Source of the DNA: Mitsuaria sp. GD03876
Lineage (GTDB): Bacteria > Pseudomonadota > Gammaproteobacteria > Burkholderiales > Burkholderiaceae_C
Direction: 5' to 3'
Assembly: GCF_029840635.1 (NCBI RefSeq)
Contig: NZ_JAOCCU010000045.1
Coordinates: forward strand, 1 to 50,662
Length of the DNA stretch: 50,662 nucleotides
A program made the translations under genes and the position numbers. Below are positions 34,997 to 42,760 of the stretch, piece after piece (positions within the stretch are counted from its first letter, which is position 1; every line of letters begins with the position of its first letter). Under the pieces are notes generated by a model that searched no databases, was not told the DNA's origin, and worked only from the letters and a program-made list of their open reading frames with translations.

Positions 34997-36175
34997 ATGA
35001 AGATCGTCCAAGTCGAGCAATTCCGCGCGGAGGGCGGCCTCAGGCCGCTCTGCTTCCTGAAGGTCACCGGGGACGGCGGGCTCGCCGGCTGGTCGGAGTA
35101 CAGCGAGCTGCTGGGCGGCGCCGGCGTCGGCGAGCTGATCGCGCGGATGGCGGCTGGCCTGGTCGGCACGGATCCACGCGACACGGCGCGGCTGTCGCAG
35201 CGGCTCGAAGCGCAAACCCGGAGCGCCAGCGGTGGGCTCAATGCCCAGGCGGCGGCGGCGATCGAGAACGCCTGCCTCGACCTGAAGGCCAAGGCGCTGG
35301 ACGTGCCGGTGCATGAGCTGTTCGGCGGCGCCGTCCGCGACCGGCTGCCGGCGTACTGGTCGCACTTCGGCATGCACCGGGTCCGGGCCGCGCACCAACT
35401 GGGGCGGGAGCCGCTGCGCACGCTCGACGACCTGGCCGCGATGCTCGACGAGGCGCGGGACCGCGGCTACCGGACCTTGAAGACCAACGTGATGCTGTTC
35501 GGCGACGCGGCGCCGCGGCTGTACATGCCGGGCTTCGGCCGCGACGCCGGCGGGCCGGGACTGAACCTGGACGGCGCCTTGCTCCAGGCCATCGCGGCCC
35601 AGATGGGCGCGCTGCGGGCGGCGGCGGGACCGGCGTTCGGGCTGGCGCTGGATCTCAACTTCAACTTCAAGCCGTCGGGCGTGCGGCGCATCGCGCAGGC
35701 GCTGGAGCCGATGGCGCTCGCCTGGCTGGAGACGGACCTGCCCGATCCCGCCGCGCTGGCCGCGCTGCGCCAGGCGACGCGCACGCCGATCGCCTCGCTG
35801 GAGACGCTGGTCCACCGGCGCCAGGTGCTGCCCTACCTGACGGCGCAGGCGGTGGACTACGCGATCGTCGACGTCATGTGGGCGGGCCTGGGCGAGGCGG
35901 TCCGCATCGCGGCGCTGGCCGGCGCGCACGACGTCAACCTCAACACCCATGTGTTCAGCAGCCCGCTGGCGACCGCGATGGCGGCGCACCTGGGGGCGAT
36001 CGCGCCGAACTTCCACCTGATGGAGCTGGACGTCGACACGCCGCCGTGGGTGGCGGCGATGTTCCATCAGCGGCTGCAGGTCGTCGATGGCGAGCTGCTG
36101 GTGCCCGCCGGCCCCGGCTGGGGCATCGAGCCCGACGAATCCGCGCTGCGCGTGCACGCGGTGGAGGTCGCATGA
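34997..36175 (+). CDS. Mandelate racemase/muconate-lactonizing (enolase superfamily) protein
   Basis: A 392-residue enzyme of the enolase superfamily. These enzymes abstract a proton next to a carboxylate and eliminate water or epimerise; substrates are mostly sugar acids or amino-acid derivatives. The metal-ligand set appears as Asp in 'LALDLNFNF', Glu in 'AWLETDLPDP' and Glu in 'PIASLETL'. The base candidates are Lys in 'RTLKTNVML' and His in 'NLNTHVFSSP', the latter typical of the acid sugar dehydratases. The substrate cannot be told. It is coupled to the dehydrogenase gene by an ATGA overlap. Confidence 0.9.
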   Translation: MKIVQVEQFRAEGGLRPLCFLKVTGDGGLAGWSEYSELLGGAGVGELIARMAAGLVGTDPRDTARLSQRLEAQTRSASGGLNAQAAAAIENACLDLKAKALDVPVHELFGGAVRDRLPAYWSHFGMHRVRAAHQLGREPLRTLDDLAAMLDEARDRGYRTLKTNVMLFGDAAPRLYMPGFGRDAGGPGLNLDGALLQAIAAQMGALRAAAGPAFGLALDLNFNFKPSGVRRIAQALEPMALAWLETDLPDPAALAALRQATRTPIASLETLVHRRQVLPYLTAQAVDYAIVDVMWAGLGEAVRIAALAGAHDVNLNTHVFSSPLATAMAAHLGAIAPNFHLMELDVDTPPWVAAMFHQRLQVVDGELLVPAGPGWGIEPDESALRVHAVEVA

Positions 36176-37161
36176 TCTCGCTGCTGCTGAGCGCCGCCCG
36201 GGCCCGCGAGCACGCGGACGCGCTGCGCTTCGCGGCGCATGCCGAGGGCGAGACGCTGCGCCTGGTGACGCCGGAGGACGTGGCGCACGTGCCCACGCTG
36301 CTGGAGGACGTCCAGGTGGCCTGGTACACGCTGGACCTGCTCGAAGGCGGCTCGCCGACGGGCCCGGCCTCGCGGCGCTTCTTCGCGCTGCTGCAGGACT
36401 GCCCCGCGCTGCGCTGGCTGCATGTCATGTCGGCCGGCACCGAGCTGCCGATGTACGAGCCGGTGCGCCGGCGCGGCGTGCTCTTCACCACCGGCTCGGG
36501 CATCGCGGCGCAGCCGGTGGCGCACAGCGCGGTCGCCGCGGTGATGGCGCTGTCGCGCGGCTTCGGCCACTGGACCGCGGCCCAGCAGCGGCGCGAATGG
36601 TCGCGGATCCCGCCGGACCGGCTGCCCCGCGACCTCCCCGGCCAGCATGCGGTGGTGATCGGGCTGGGGCCGATCGGGCTGGAGATCGCGCGGCTGCTGC
36701 GCGCGGTCGGCCTGCATGTCACCGGCGTGCGCAGCCGGGCCCAGCCCGCGGACGGCGTCGACCGGACGATCGCGTTCGGCGAGCTGGCCGGCGTCATCGG
36801 CACCGCGGACTGGCTGATCGTGTGCTGCCCGCTGTCGGACCTCACCCGCGGCCTGGTGGACCGGACGATGCTGGCCTCGCTGCCGATGGGCGCGGGCATC
36901 GTCAACGTCAGCCGCGGCGCGGTCATCGACGAGCCGGCCCTGCGCGACGCGCTGACGACCGGCCGCGTCGGCGCGGCCTACCTCGACGTGTTCGAGCAGG
37001 AGCCGCTCGCGGCGGATTCGCCGTTCTGGTCGCTGCCCAACGTGTGGATCTCGCCGCACAACGCCGCCGCGTCGCGCGGCAACGCCGCCCGGGAGCTGCG
37101 GCTGTTCGTCCGCAACCTGGGGAACTTCCTGGCGGGACGGTCGCTCGAGAACGCCCGCTGA
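36172..37161 (+). CDS. D-isomer specific 2-hydroxyacid dehydrogenase
   Basis: A 329-residue NAD(P)-dependent dehydrogenase. The Rossmann motif 'VVIGLGPIGLEIARLL' is at about residues 160-175; the catalytic Arg is in 'IVNVSRGAVIDEPAL', Glu in 'VFEQEPL' and His in 'WISPHNAA'. The N-terminal domain ('LRWLHVMSAGTELPMYEPV') is of the less studied branch with glyoxylate/hydroxypyruvate reductase-like members. Coupling to the enolase-type enzyme suggests that it acts on the keto-acid made by that enzyme. Both are controlled by the divergent MarR gene, by inference. Confidence 0.9.
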   Translation: MISLLLSAARAREHADALRFAAHAEGETLRLVTPEDVAHVPTLLEDVQVAWYTLDLLEGGSPTGPASRRFFALLQDCPALRWLHVMSAGTELPMYEPVRRRGVLFTTGSGIAAQPVAHSAVAAVMALSRGFGHWTAAQQRREWSRIPPDRLPRDLPGQHAVVIGLGPIGLEIARLLRAVGLHVTGVRSRAQPADGVDRTIAFGELAGVIGTADWLIVCCPLSDLTRGLVDRTMLASLPMGAGIVNVSRGAVIDEPALRDALTTGRVGAAYLDVFEQEPLAADSPFWSLPNVWISPHNAAASRGNAARELRLFVRNLGNFLAGRSLENAR

Positions 37162-37252
37162 GGCGCCAGGCGGACGGGCGGACGGGTGGACCGGCGGACG
37201 AGCAACCGAGTATTCGCGCAGTGACGGCGAGCGGCCCCGCCGCCACCGGCCT

Positions 37253-38482
37253 TCAGCGCCGCGGCAGCGCGGCCAGCAGGCGGTCGATGTCGTCCTGGTC
37301 GTTGAACACCGACACGGAGACCCGGAAGCGATTCGCCGAGAGCGTGATGCGGACCTTCGCCTCGCTCAACACCGGCCCCAGCGCCTGCCGCGCGTTGGGC
37401 AGCAGGCCGGCGACCATCGGCGTGCGAGCCTCCTGCGGCGTGAAGACCGGATACCCGCGCCGCGGCAGTTCCTGCTTGAGCCGATCGGTGAGCGTCTGCG
37501 CGTGCGCCTGGATGGCCGGCACCCCGATCGCCTGCAGGTAGTCGAGCGAGTGGTTGAGCATCGCCGCGACGCCGAACGAGAACGTGCCCTGGCCGAAGAG
37601 GCCGATGGCGCCGTCGAAGCGCGTGTACTCGACCACGCCCGGCCCGGGCGGATCGAACGGCAGGTAGTGCGGCGTGAACGACCGGATCTGGTGATACCCC
37701 ATGGACGGCGGACGCAGCATCGCCTGCCGGTCCTTGCGGACGTACAGGAAGCCCAGCCCGAAGTCGCCCATCAGCCACTTGTAGCTGGCGCAGGCGGCGA
37801 AGTCGACGCCGCTGGCATGCACGTCGACCGGGATGCAGCCGGCCGCGTGCACGATGTCCGCATACACGAGCGCGCCCTGGGCATGCGCGATCTCGCAGAC
37901 GCGCCGCAGGTCGTGCTCGAAGCCGTTGATCGTCGAGACCTGCGACAGCGCCACCAGCCGCGTGCCCTTGCGCACGGCGCGCTCGATGTCGTCCAGCGCG
38001 ATGCGTCCGTCGCGGGGCGCGATCCAGGTGACCTCGACGCCGGCCTTCTCCAGCTCGGCGTAGATCGGCAGGGAGCCGAAGAAGTGCAGCGTGTCGGTGA
38101 CGACGTGGGCGCCCTTGGCCGGCAGACCGAGCGCCTGCAGGATCAGGTTCTCTCCGGCGGTGGTGCTCTGGACGAAGGCGATCTCGTCCGCGTCTGCATT
38201 GATGAGGCGCGCGAACTTGGCGCGCACCTCGTCCTCGTCGAAGCCCTTGCGCGGCGGCGCGTCCGAGCCGAAGCCGCGGTAGCGCTGGTAGCGCTCGAGC
38301 GCCTCGCGCGCGCCGCAGCCGATCGGGTGCATCGAGCCGGCATCCAGGTAGCAGGCCGTGCCGAGCGGGAACTCCGCCTTCGCCGGCAGGCCGGGGCGGG
38401 GCGCCTCGACGGCCGCGCGAGCGCCCTCCGCCATCGCCCCGGGCAGCACCGCGGCCGCCGCCAACATCTCGCGTCTGTTCAT
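37253..38482 (-). CDS. Tat-exported class V PLP-dependent enzyme
   Basis: A 409-residue aminotransferase class V protein (isopenicillin-N epimerase/cysteine desulfurase fold). The PLP lysine is in 'FAACASYKWLMGDFG', and the Asp-x-Val-His segment 'LVYADIVHAAG' binds the cofactor ring. The N-terminus 'MNRREMLAAAAVLPGAMAEGARA' is a twin-arginine signal, so the enzyme probably folds with its cofactor and is then exported. ATG 38482 has GAGGAG well placed. Members can be epimerases, lyases or aminotransferases. An operator of the peptide regulon lies 46-82 bases upstream, which suggests a role such as racemising or cleaving D-residues outside the cytoplasm. Confidence 0.88.
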   Translation of the reverse strand: MNRREMLAAAAVLPGAMAEGARAAVEAPRPGLPAKAEFPLGTACYLDAGSMHPIGCGAREALERYQRYRGFGSDAPPRKGFDEDEVRAKFARLINADADEIAFVQSTTAGENLILQALGLPAKGAHVVTDTLHFFGSLPIYAELEKAGVEVTWIAPRDGRIALDDIERAVRKGTRLVALSQVSTINGFEHDLRRVCEIAHAQGALVYADIVHAAGCIPVDVHASGVDFAACASYKWLMGDFGLGFLYVRKDRQAMLRPPSMGYHQIRSFTPHYLPFDPPGPGVVEYTRFDGAIGLFGQGTFSFGVAAMLNHSLDYLQAIGVPAIQAHAQTLTDRLKQELPRRGYPVFTPQEARTPMVAGLLPNARQALGPVLSEAKVRITLSANRFRVSVSVFNDQDDIDRLLAALPRR

Positions 38483-38527
38483 CGGACCCGCTCCTCGCGT
38501 CCGTCGGGCGGCCGTCGCGCATGATTG

Positions 38528-38564
38528 ATGCACAATTCGTTTCCACCATCAACGTATCGTTGAA
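38528..38564. promoter_or_regulatory. Operator pair E before the Tat-exported PLP enzyme gene
   Basis: The strong site ATCAAC-GTATC-GTTGAA (38548-38564) and the weak site ATGCAC-AATTC-GTTTCC (38528-38544) are 20 bases apart. They match the TTCAAC-N5-GTTGAA family found at 24281, 30552 and 34070. Confidence 0.55.
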
Positions 38565-38667
38565 CTCTATCAGAACCAGGCCGCGTTCACGCACGCGCTG
38601 GGACAGTTTCCGGCTTTCCCGCTGAGCCAGTGCCTCCCGGCGTTCGATCGCTCAACTACGACTCATA

Positions 38668-38678
38668 GACTCCGAGTC
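38668..38678. promoter_or_regulatory. GACTC-C-GAGTC palindrome before the NDH-2-like gene
   Basis: A perfect 11-base palindrome, with another GACTC nine bases before it, lies 100 bases upstream of the flavoprotein start. Its core is shared with the site before the Rrf2 gene (40637-40645), so the Rrf2 protein is the likely binder. Confidence 0.4.
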
Positions 38679-38778
38679 AGGCGTACGAACCGTCAATCGG
38701 CGCGCCCTGCCCCCCACCCTCGCGGCGTTCGCGAGCGGTCCCTTCTTTGCATCCCTGAAGTACGAGGAGTTTCTCGAC

Positions 38779-40002
38779 ATGCGCAAACGCATTCTTGTGA
38801 TCGGCGCCGGCTTTGCCGGCATGTGGAGCGCGCTGGCCTCGGCGCGGCTGCTGGCCGAAGTCGGCCGCGACGACGTGGAACTGGTGCTGATCGCCCCCGC
38901 GCCGGAACTGCATGTCCGGCCCCGGCTTTACGAGAAGCACCCGGAAGGCATGAAGGCGCCGCTGCAGGACATCTTCGCGGCGGTCGATGTCCGCTTCGTC
39001 CACGGCCTGGTGCGGCACATCGATGTGGATGCCCACGAGGTCACCTACGTCGGCACCGGCGAAGGTGCCGGCAGCGACGCGCCGGTCCACACGCTCGGCT
39101 ACGACCGCCTGGTGCTCGCCACCGGCAGCCGGCTGTTCGCGCCGCCGATTCCCGGCCTGGACGAATACGCCTTCAACGTCGACCAGATCGCCGACGCGGC
39201 GATGCTGGAGGTCCATCTGAACGGCCTGGCCATGCGGCCGGCGACGCGGGCGCGGAACACGGTGATCGTCGCGGGCGGCGGTTTCACCGGCATCGAGACG
39301 GCCGCCGAGATGCCCGCGCGCCTGCGCGAGGCGCTGGGCGAGGACGCCGAGGTCTCGGTCATCGTGGTTGAGCGCAACGCCGAGATCGGCCCGGACCTCG
39401 GCCCGGGACCGCGGCCGGTGATCGCGCAGGCGCTGGCCGAGCTCGGCGTCACCTGGCAGCTGGGCGTCGGCGTCGCCGCCATCGACGAACACGGCGTGAC
39501 GCTGGACAACGGCGAGCGCCTCGAGGCCGGCACCGTCATCTGGACCGCCGGCGCGCGCGCCAGCAGGCTGACCGAGCAGATTCCCGGCGAACGCTGCGCC
39601 CTCGGACGCCTCCATGTGGACGCGACCCTGAAGGTCATCGGCGTCGAGGACGTCTATGCCACCGGCGACGTGGCCTACGCCGCCACCGACGACGACGGCA
39701 ACTTCGCCAAGATGTCCTGCCAGCATGCGATGAACCTCGGCCGCTCCGCCGGCCATAACGTCGCGGCGGACCTGCTCGGCGAGCCGACGATCCCGTACCG
39801 CCAGCCGAAGTACGTCACCTGCCTGGACCTCGGTCCTTGGGGGGCCGTCTACACCGAAGGCTGGGACCGCGAGGTGAAGCTGTCCGGCGCGGAAGCCAAG
39901 GCGCTGAAAACGAAGATCAACACCGAGTGGATCTATCCGCCACGCGCCGATCGCGCGGAGATCCTGGCACTGGCGGATCCCCGCCGCATCGTCGTCGCCT
40001 GA
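38779..40002 (+). CDS. FAD-dependent pyridine nucleotide oxidoreductase (NDH-2-like)
   Basis: A 407-residue flavoprotein resembling type II NADH dehydrogenases. The FAD-binding motif is 'ILVIGAGFAGMWSALAS' at the N-terminus, the NAD(P)H motif is 'VIVAGGGFTGIETAAEM' at about residues 162-178, and 'VEDVYATGDVAYA' is the second FAD contact. The C-terminal part lacks a strong membrane helix, so it is peripheral or soluble. It would pass electrons from NADH to quinone or another acceptor. The ATG at 38779 has GAGG upstream. The neighbouring Rrf2 gene and the azoreductase operon fit a redox or electrophile stress role. Confidence 0.88.
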   Translation: MRKRILVIGAGFAGMWSALASARLLAEVGRDDVELVLIAPAPELHVRPRLYEKHPEGMKAPLQDIFAAVDVRFVHGLVRHIDVDAHEVTYVGTGEGAGSDAPVHTLGYDRLVLATGSRLFAPPIPGLDEYAFNVDQIADAAMLEVHLNGLAMRPATRARNTVIVAGGGFTGIETAAEMPARLREALGEDAEVSVIVVERNAEIGPDLGPGPRPVIAQALAELGVTWQLGVGVAAIDEHGVTLDNGERLEAGTVIWTAGARASRLTEQIPGERCALGRLHVDATLKVIGVEDVYATGDVAYAATDDDGNFAKMSCQHAMNLGRSAGHNVAADLLGEPTIPYRQPKYVTCLDLGPWGAVYTEGWDREVKLSGAEAKALKTKINTEWIYPPRADRAEILALADPRRIVVA

Positions 40003-40013
40003 TCGGACAGGCA

Positions 40014-40067
40014 GGAAGCATTCGGCCCCGGAGGACCTCGCGGTCGTCCGGGGCCGAGTCGCTTCCG
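40014..40067. terminator. Bidirectional terminator-like hairpin
   Basis: A strong hairpin with an 11-bp perfect stem TCGGCCCCGGA/TCCGGGGCCGA (40022-40032 and 40047-40057) and outer GGAAGC/GCTTCC arms. It lies between the convergent flavoprotein and Rrf2 genes. There is no T-run on either side, so its action as a terminator is likely but not certain. Confidence 0.6.
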
Positions 40068-40114
40068 GCTCCTGGCTTCCGGCTGCGCTGCCGGTGCCGG
40101 AGATGGAATCGGGC

Positions 40115-40630
40115 TCAGGAGCGCCGCGAGGCGGCGCGATCGGACAGCCAAGCCACGACCTGGCCCTTGTAGGCGGCAGGCGCCTTCTTGTCGGTGCGTT
40201 CGGCCAGGTCGGCCAGCGTGTGGCGCTTGAGTTCGTCCCGCATCGCCTTCTCGGCGGTCTGCATCACGGCATGGATCGAGCACACGCCCCGCGTGGCCCA
40301 GCCGGGCGGGCGGTCGTCGAAGACGGCGCAGCGCGAGCGGATCTCGCGGCAATCGAAGAACGACTTGTCGCCTTCGATCGCCACGACGACGTCATGCACC
40401 GTGATCCGGTCCGCCGGCCGCGCGAGGCGGTAACCGCCGCCGGCACCTTCCGCCGCGACCACCAGTTCCGCCTTCGCCAGCTTGGTGAACAGCTTGGCCA
40501 GGTACTCGCCGGAGACGCCCTGCAGCTCCGCCAGCGCGCGCACGCCGGCGTGGGCGCCCTCGTCGGACTCGTCGACCAGGTGCAGGAGGCAATGAAGGCC
40601 GTACTCGACGCCGGTGCCGATGAAGGACAT
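40115..40630 (-). CDS. Rrf2-family transcriptional regulator
   Basis: A 171-residue Rrf2 protein. The winged helix-turn-helix is at about residues 10-70 ('YGLHCLLHLVD...VRALAELQGVSGEYLAKLFTKLAKAELV'). Three cysteines in 'FFDCREIRSRCAVF...GVCSIHAV' (roughly residues 94, 100 and 117) correspond to the Fe-S cluster or thiol-sensing ligands of the family. It presumably senses redox or electrophile stress. A palindrome seven bases before the start codon shares its core with one before the NDH-2-like gene, suggesting control of both. It may be the last gene of the GNAT-azoR-epimerase operon, lying 29 bases after it. Confidence 0.9.
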   Translation of the reverse strand: MSFIGTGVEYGLHCLLHLVDESDEGAHAGVRALAELQGVSGEYLAKLFTKLAKAELVVAAEGAGGGYRLARPADRITVHDVVVAIEGDKSFFDCREIRSRCAVFDDRPPGWATRGVCSIHAVMQTAEKAMRDELKRHTLADLAERTDKKAPAAYKGQVVAWLSDRAASRRS

Positions 40631-40636
40631 GTCAGG

Positions 40637-40645
40637 ACTCGGAGT
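40637..40645. promoter_or_regulatory. ACTC-G-GAGT palindrome before the Rrf2 gene
   Basis: In reverse complement this site reads ACTCCGAGTC over ten bases, identical to the core of the site at 38668-38678. It lies within the 29-base gap before the Rrf2 start codon and would allow autoregulation. Confidence 0.4.
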
Positions 40646-40659
40646 GGGGAAGGCGCAGT

Positions 40660-41385
40660 TTAGAGCCGTAGGTCAGGCGACCAGCCCAGCGCGCGGATGC
40701 GTTCCACCACCAGGGAGGGATTGGGCTCGGCCACGTTGAACGCCCCCGTGCCGCCCTGCCGCACCGCCAGCAGCGCGGCCCAGGCCGCCGCCTCGACGTG
40801 CAGCGGCATGGCCTTGTCCCGCGGGGATTCGCTGCCGGTTCCCGGCCCGTAGAGCTGGCCGTAGCGCAGCACGCAACCCGCGCCCGCCGTGTCCTTGAGC
40901 ACGCAGCGCTCCAGCGCGATCACGCCGCCCACGCTGATCGAGCGCGCGCCCTGCGCGTGCGCGTCGAGCGGCGCCTCCTCGTCCCACGGCTCGCCGCCCG
41001 GCGCATAGGCCCAGGCGATGCTCTGCGCGACGAGGTGCCGCACGCCCGCCGCGTTGGCCGCGGCAACGAGGTGGGCGGAGCCCTCGCGGCGGATGCGGGC
41101 GTTGCGCTGGACGGCCTCGGCCATCGCCGACGGATCGAGGTTGGCGGGCAGGTCGGTGAGCTGATGCACGACGACGTCGGGCTTGATCGCCCGCATCGCG
41201 GCGGTGAGCGCCGCCGCGTCGAAGACATCCGCGATCACCGGAATCGCGCCGGCGCGCCACAGGTCGGCCGCGCGATCTGGAGATCGCGTGAGGCCGAAGA
41301 CCCGGCAGCCGTCGCGGACCAGCAGTCGCACGAGCGGACGGCCGATGGCGCCGGTCGCGCCGGCCAGGAAAACGTTCTTCGTCAT
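40660..41385 (-). CDS. NAD-dependent epimerase/dehydratase-like protein
   Basis: A 241-residue short-chain dehydrogenase of the extended/atypical type. The Rossmann motif 'VFLAGATGAIGRPLVRLL' is at the N-terminus. 'DVVVHQLTDLP' and 'LVAQSIAWAYAPGG' match the NAD-binding and active-site regions, but the Tyr-x3-Lys pair is not clear, so it may be an NAD(P)H-binding reductase rather than a sugar epimerase. The ATG at 41385 follows the azoreductase gene by 72 bases. Confidence 0.82.
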   Translation of the reverse strand: MTKNVFLAGATGAIGRPLVRLLVRDGCRVFGLTRSPDRAADLWRAGAIPVIADVFDAAALTAAMRAIKPDVVVHQLTDLPANLDPSAMAEAVQRNARIRREGSAHLVAAANAAGVRHLVAQSIAWAYAPGGEPWDEEAPLDAHAQGARSISVGGVIALERCVLKDTAGAGCVLRYGQLYGPGTGSESPRDKAMPLHVEAAAWAALLAVRQGGTGAFNVAEPNPSLVVERIRALGWSPDLRL

Positions 41386-41457
41386 CTGGAGTCGTGGAAG
41401 GGCCGGACTCGCCGGCAATAGGGAGGCACCGGGCCCGGCGTCAGAGGAGCGCGCCGC

Positions 41458-42087
41458 TCATGCCGGCATCGCCCCGGCCAGCATCGGTGCCGCCGCGTCG
41501 GCGGCGGCATCGATCGCCGCCAGCGGATCGGCATCGAAGGCCAGCCCCGTGGCGGGGACGAAGGTCAGATCGGTGATCCCGATGACGCCGAACGCCGCCT
41601 TCAGGTAGGGACGGAAGAAATCGGGCTGCCGCCCTTCCTCGACGAACATCCTTCCGCCCGAGGTCACGGCCACCAGCACCGGACGGTCCTTCAGCAGGCC
41701 GACCTTGCCCGTCGGGGTCGCGCGGAACGTGGCGTCGCGCCGAACGACCCAGTCGATCCAGCACTTGAGCGCCGCCGGGATGCCGAAGTTGTGCACCGGC
41801 GATGCGATCAGCACCAGGTCCGCCCGTACCAGTTCGGCGATCAACTCGTCCGAGATCGCCAGGGCCTCCCCGAAACGGCGCGCCGCGTCCTCGCCGGGGT
41901 GCAGCACCGATTCCGCATAAGCGGCTGAGATCGGCGGCGGCGGCTCGACGCCGATCGGACGCCGGGTCACCGTCAGCGCGTCGCCATGGCGCTCGCGCAG
42001 CGCGGCGAGCAGGTGGGCACCGAGTCGCGCGCTCGCGCCGTCGGCGCGCGGACTGCATTCGAGGAACAGGACTTCAAACGGCTTCAT
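41458..42087 (-). CDS. azoR: FMN-dependent NADH-azoreductase
   Basis: A 209-residue flavodoxin-fold enzyme of the AzoR family, which reduces azo bonds and quinones with NADH. 'FLECSPRADGASARLGAHLL' binds the FMN phosphate, 'LVLIASPVHNFGIPAALKCWIDWVVRRDATF' and 'LVAVTSGGRMF' are characteristic. It overlaps the GNAT gene by four bases (ATGA), and the other genes around it (epimerase, Rrf2) fit a quinone or electrophile response operon. Confidence 0.92.
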   Translation of the reverse strand: MKPFEVLFLECSPRADGASARLGAHLLAALRERHGDALTVTRRPIGVEPPPPISAAYAESVLHPGEDAARRFGEALAISDELIAELVRADLVLIASPVHNFGIPAALKCWIDWVVRRDATFRATPTGKVGLLKDRPVLVAVTSGGRMFVEEGRQPDFFRPYLKAAFGVIGITDLTFVPATGLAFDADPLAAIDAAADAAAPMLAGAMPA

Positions 42088-42593
42088 GTCAGATCCATGG
42101 AGAAATGGAGGCCTCGCGCCAACAGGCCCGAGCGGAAATAGAAACGCTGCGCCAGGCAGTTGGCCAGCGCGGTGTCGAGGACCAGCCGCGCGCAGCCCTC
42201 TTCGACGGCGATCCGGCGCAGCGCGACCAGGAGTTGCTCCCCGATGCCCTGCCCGCGTCCGTCGCTCGACGTCACCAGGTCGTCGACATAGAGGAAGTGG
42301 CCGTGGATGAGGTTGTCCAGGCCGCGATACCCGGCGAGCGCGACGGGCACCCCGTCGGCCACGGCCATCAGGAGCCGGTATCCCTGCTCGCGCTGCTTCA
42401 CGACCAGCCGGACGAACTCGTCGACGCTGGTCAGCAGCGGGCGCAACTGCAGCATGACGGGATGGCAGGCGCGGATCTCGTCGATCGTTTCCGCGTGCAG
42501 GAACTCGAGCGGCGCCCGGGGGTGGCGACGAGCCGGATCACTCGGCGTCGAGGCAGTCGTGGGCGGCAGGGAGGCGGTGGCGGTCGATGGCAT
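42084..42593 (-). CDS. GNAT-family N-acetyltransferase
   Basis: A 169-residue acetyltransferase. The acetyl-CoA-binding motif is visible as 'VDDLVTSSDGRGQGIGEQLLVALRRIA' (Q/R-x-x-G-x-G/A type), and the fold continues to 'ALANCLAQRFYFRSGL'. The start is uncertain: 42593 gives a conventional domain with a short Pro/Ser-rich leader; 42611 is also possible. The substrate is unknown. It is the first gene of the operon with azoR and is divergent from the MocR gene, which may control it. Confidence 0.82.
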   Translation of the reverse strand: MPSTATASLPPTTASTPSDPARRHPRAPLEFLHAETIDEIRACHPVMLQLRPLLTSVDEFVRLVVKQREQGYRLLMAVADGVPVALAGYRGLDNLIHGHFLYVDDLVTSSDGRGQGIGEQLLVALRRIAVEEGCARLVLDTALANCLAQRFYFRSGLLARGLHFSMDLT

Positions 42594-42625
42594 GCGGCGC
42601 AGTGTGCGCATCCGCTGGCCTATTC

Positions 42626-42663
42626 GACAGGTCCACTTTTCGACCAAATCATTGGGACAGTTC
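42626..42663. promoter_or_regulatory. Direct repeat between GNAT and MocR genes
   Basis: GACAGGTC (42626-42633) and GACAGTTC (42656-42663) are direct repeats 30 bases apart, three helical turns; MocR proteins typically bind direct repeats. An inverted GGTC-N8-GACC overlaps the first unit. The sites lie in the divergent promoter region. Confidence 0.35.
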
Positions 42664-42760
42664 GCGCGGCCTGGAGCGCGCCGTCCTGGGCGTCCCCACC
42701 CGGGATCGGCGGTGCCAGAATCCCGCTCGTTCGGCGCCGGAGCCGTCCCGTTCGAGGTCC

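Noticed and set aside
37169-37200. Imperfect tandem GCGGACGG units after the dehydrogenase gene
   Set aside because: The units are short and degenerate in GC-rich non-coding DNA and give no clear structure or function.
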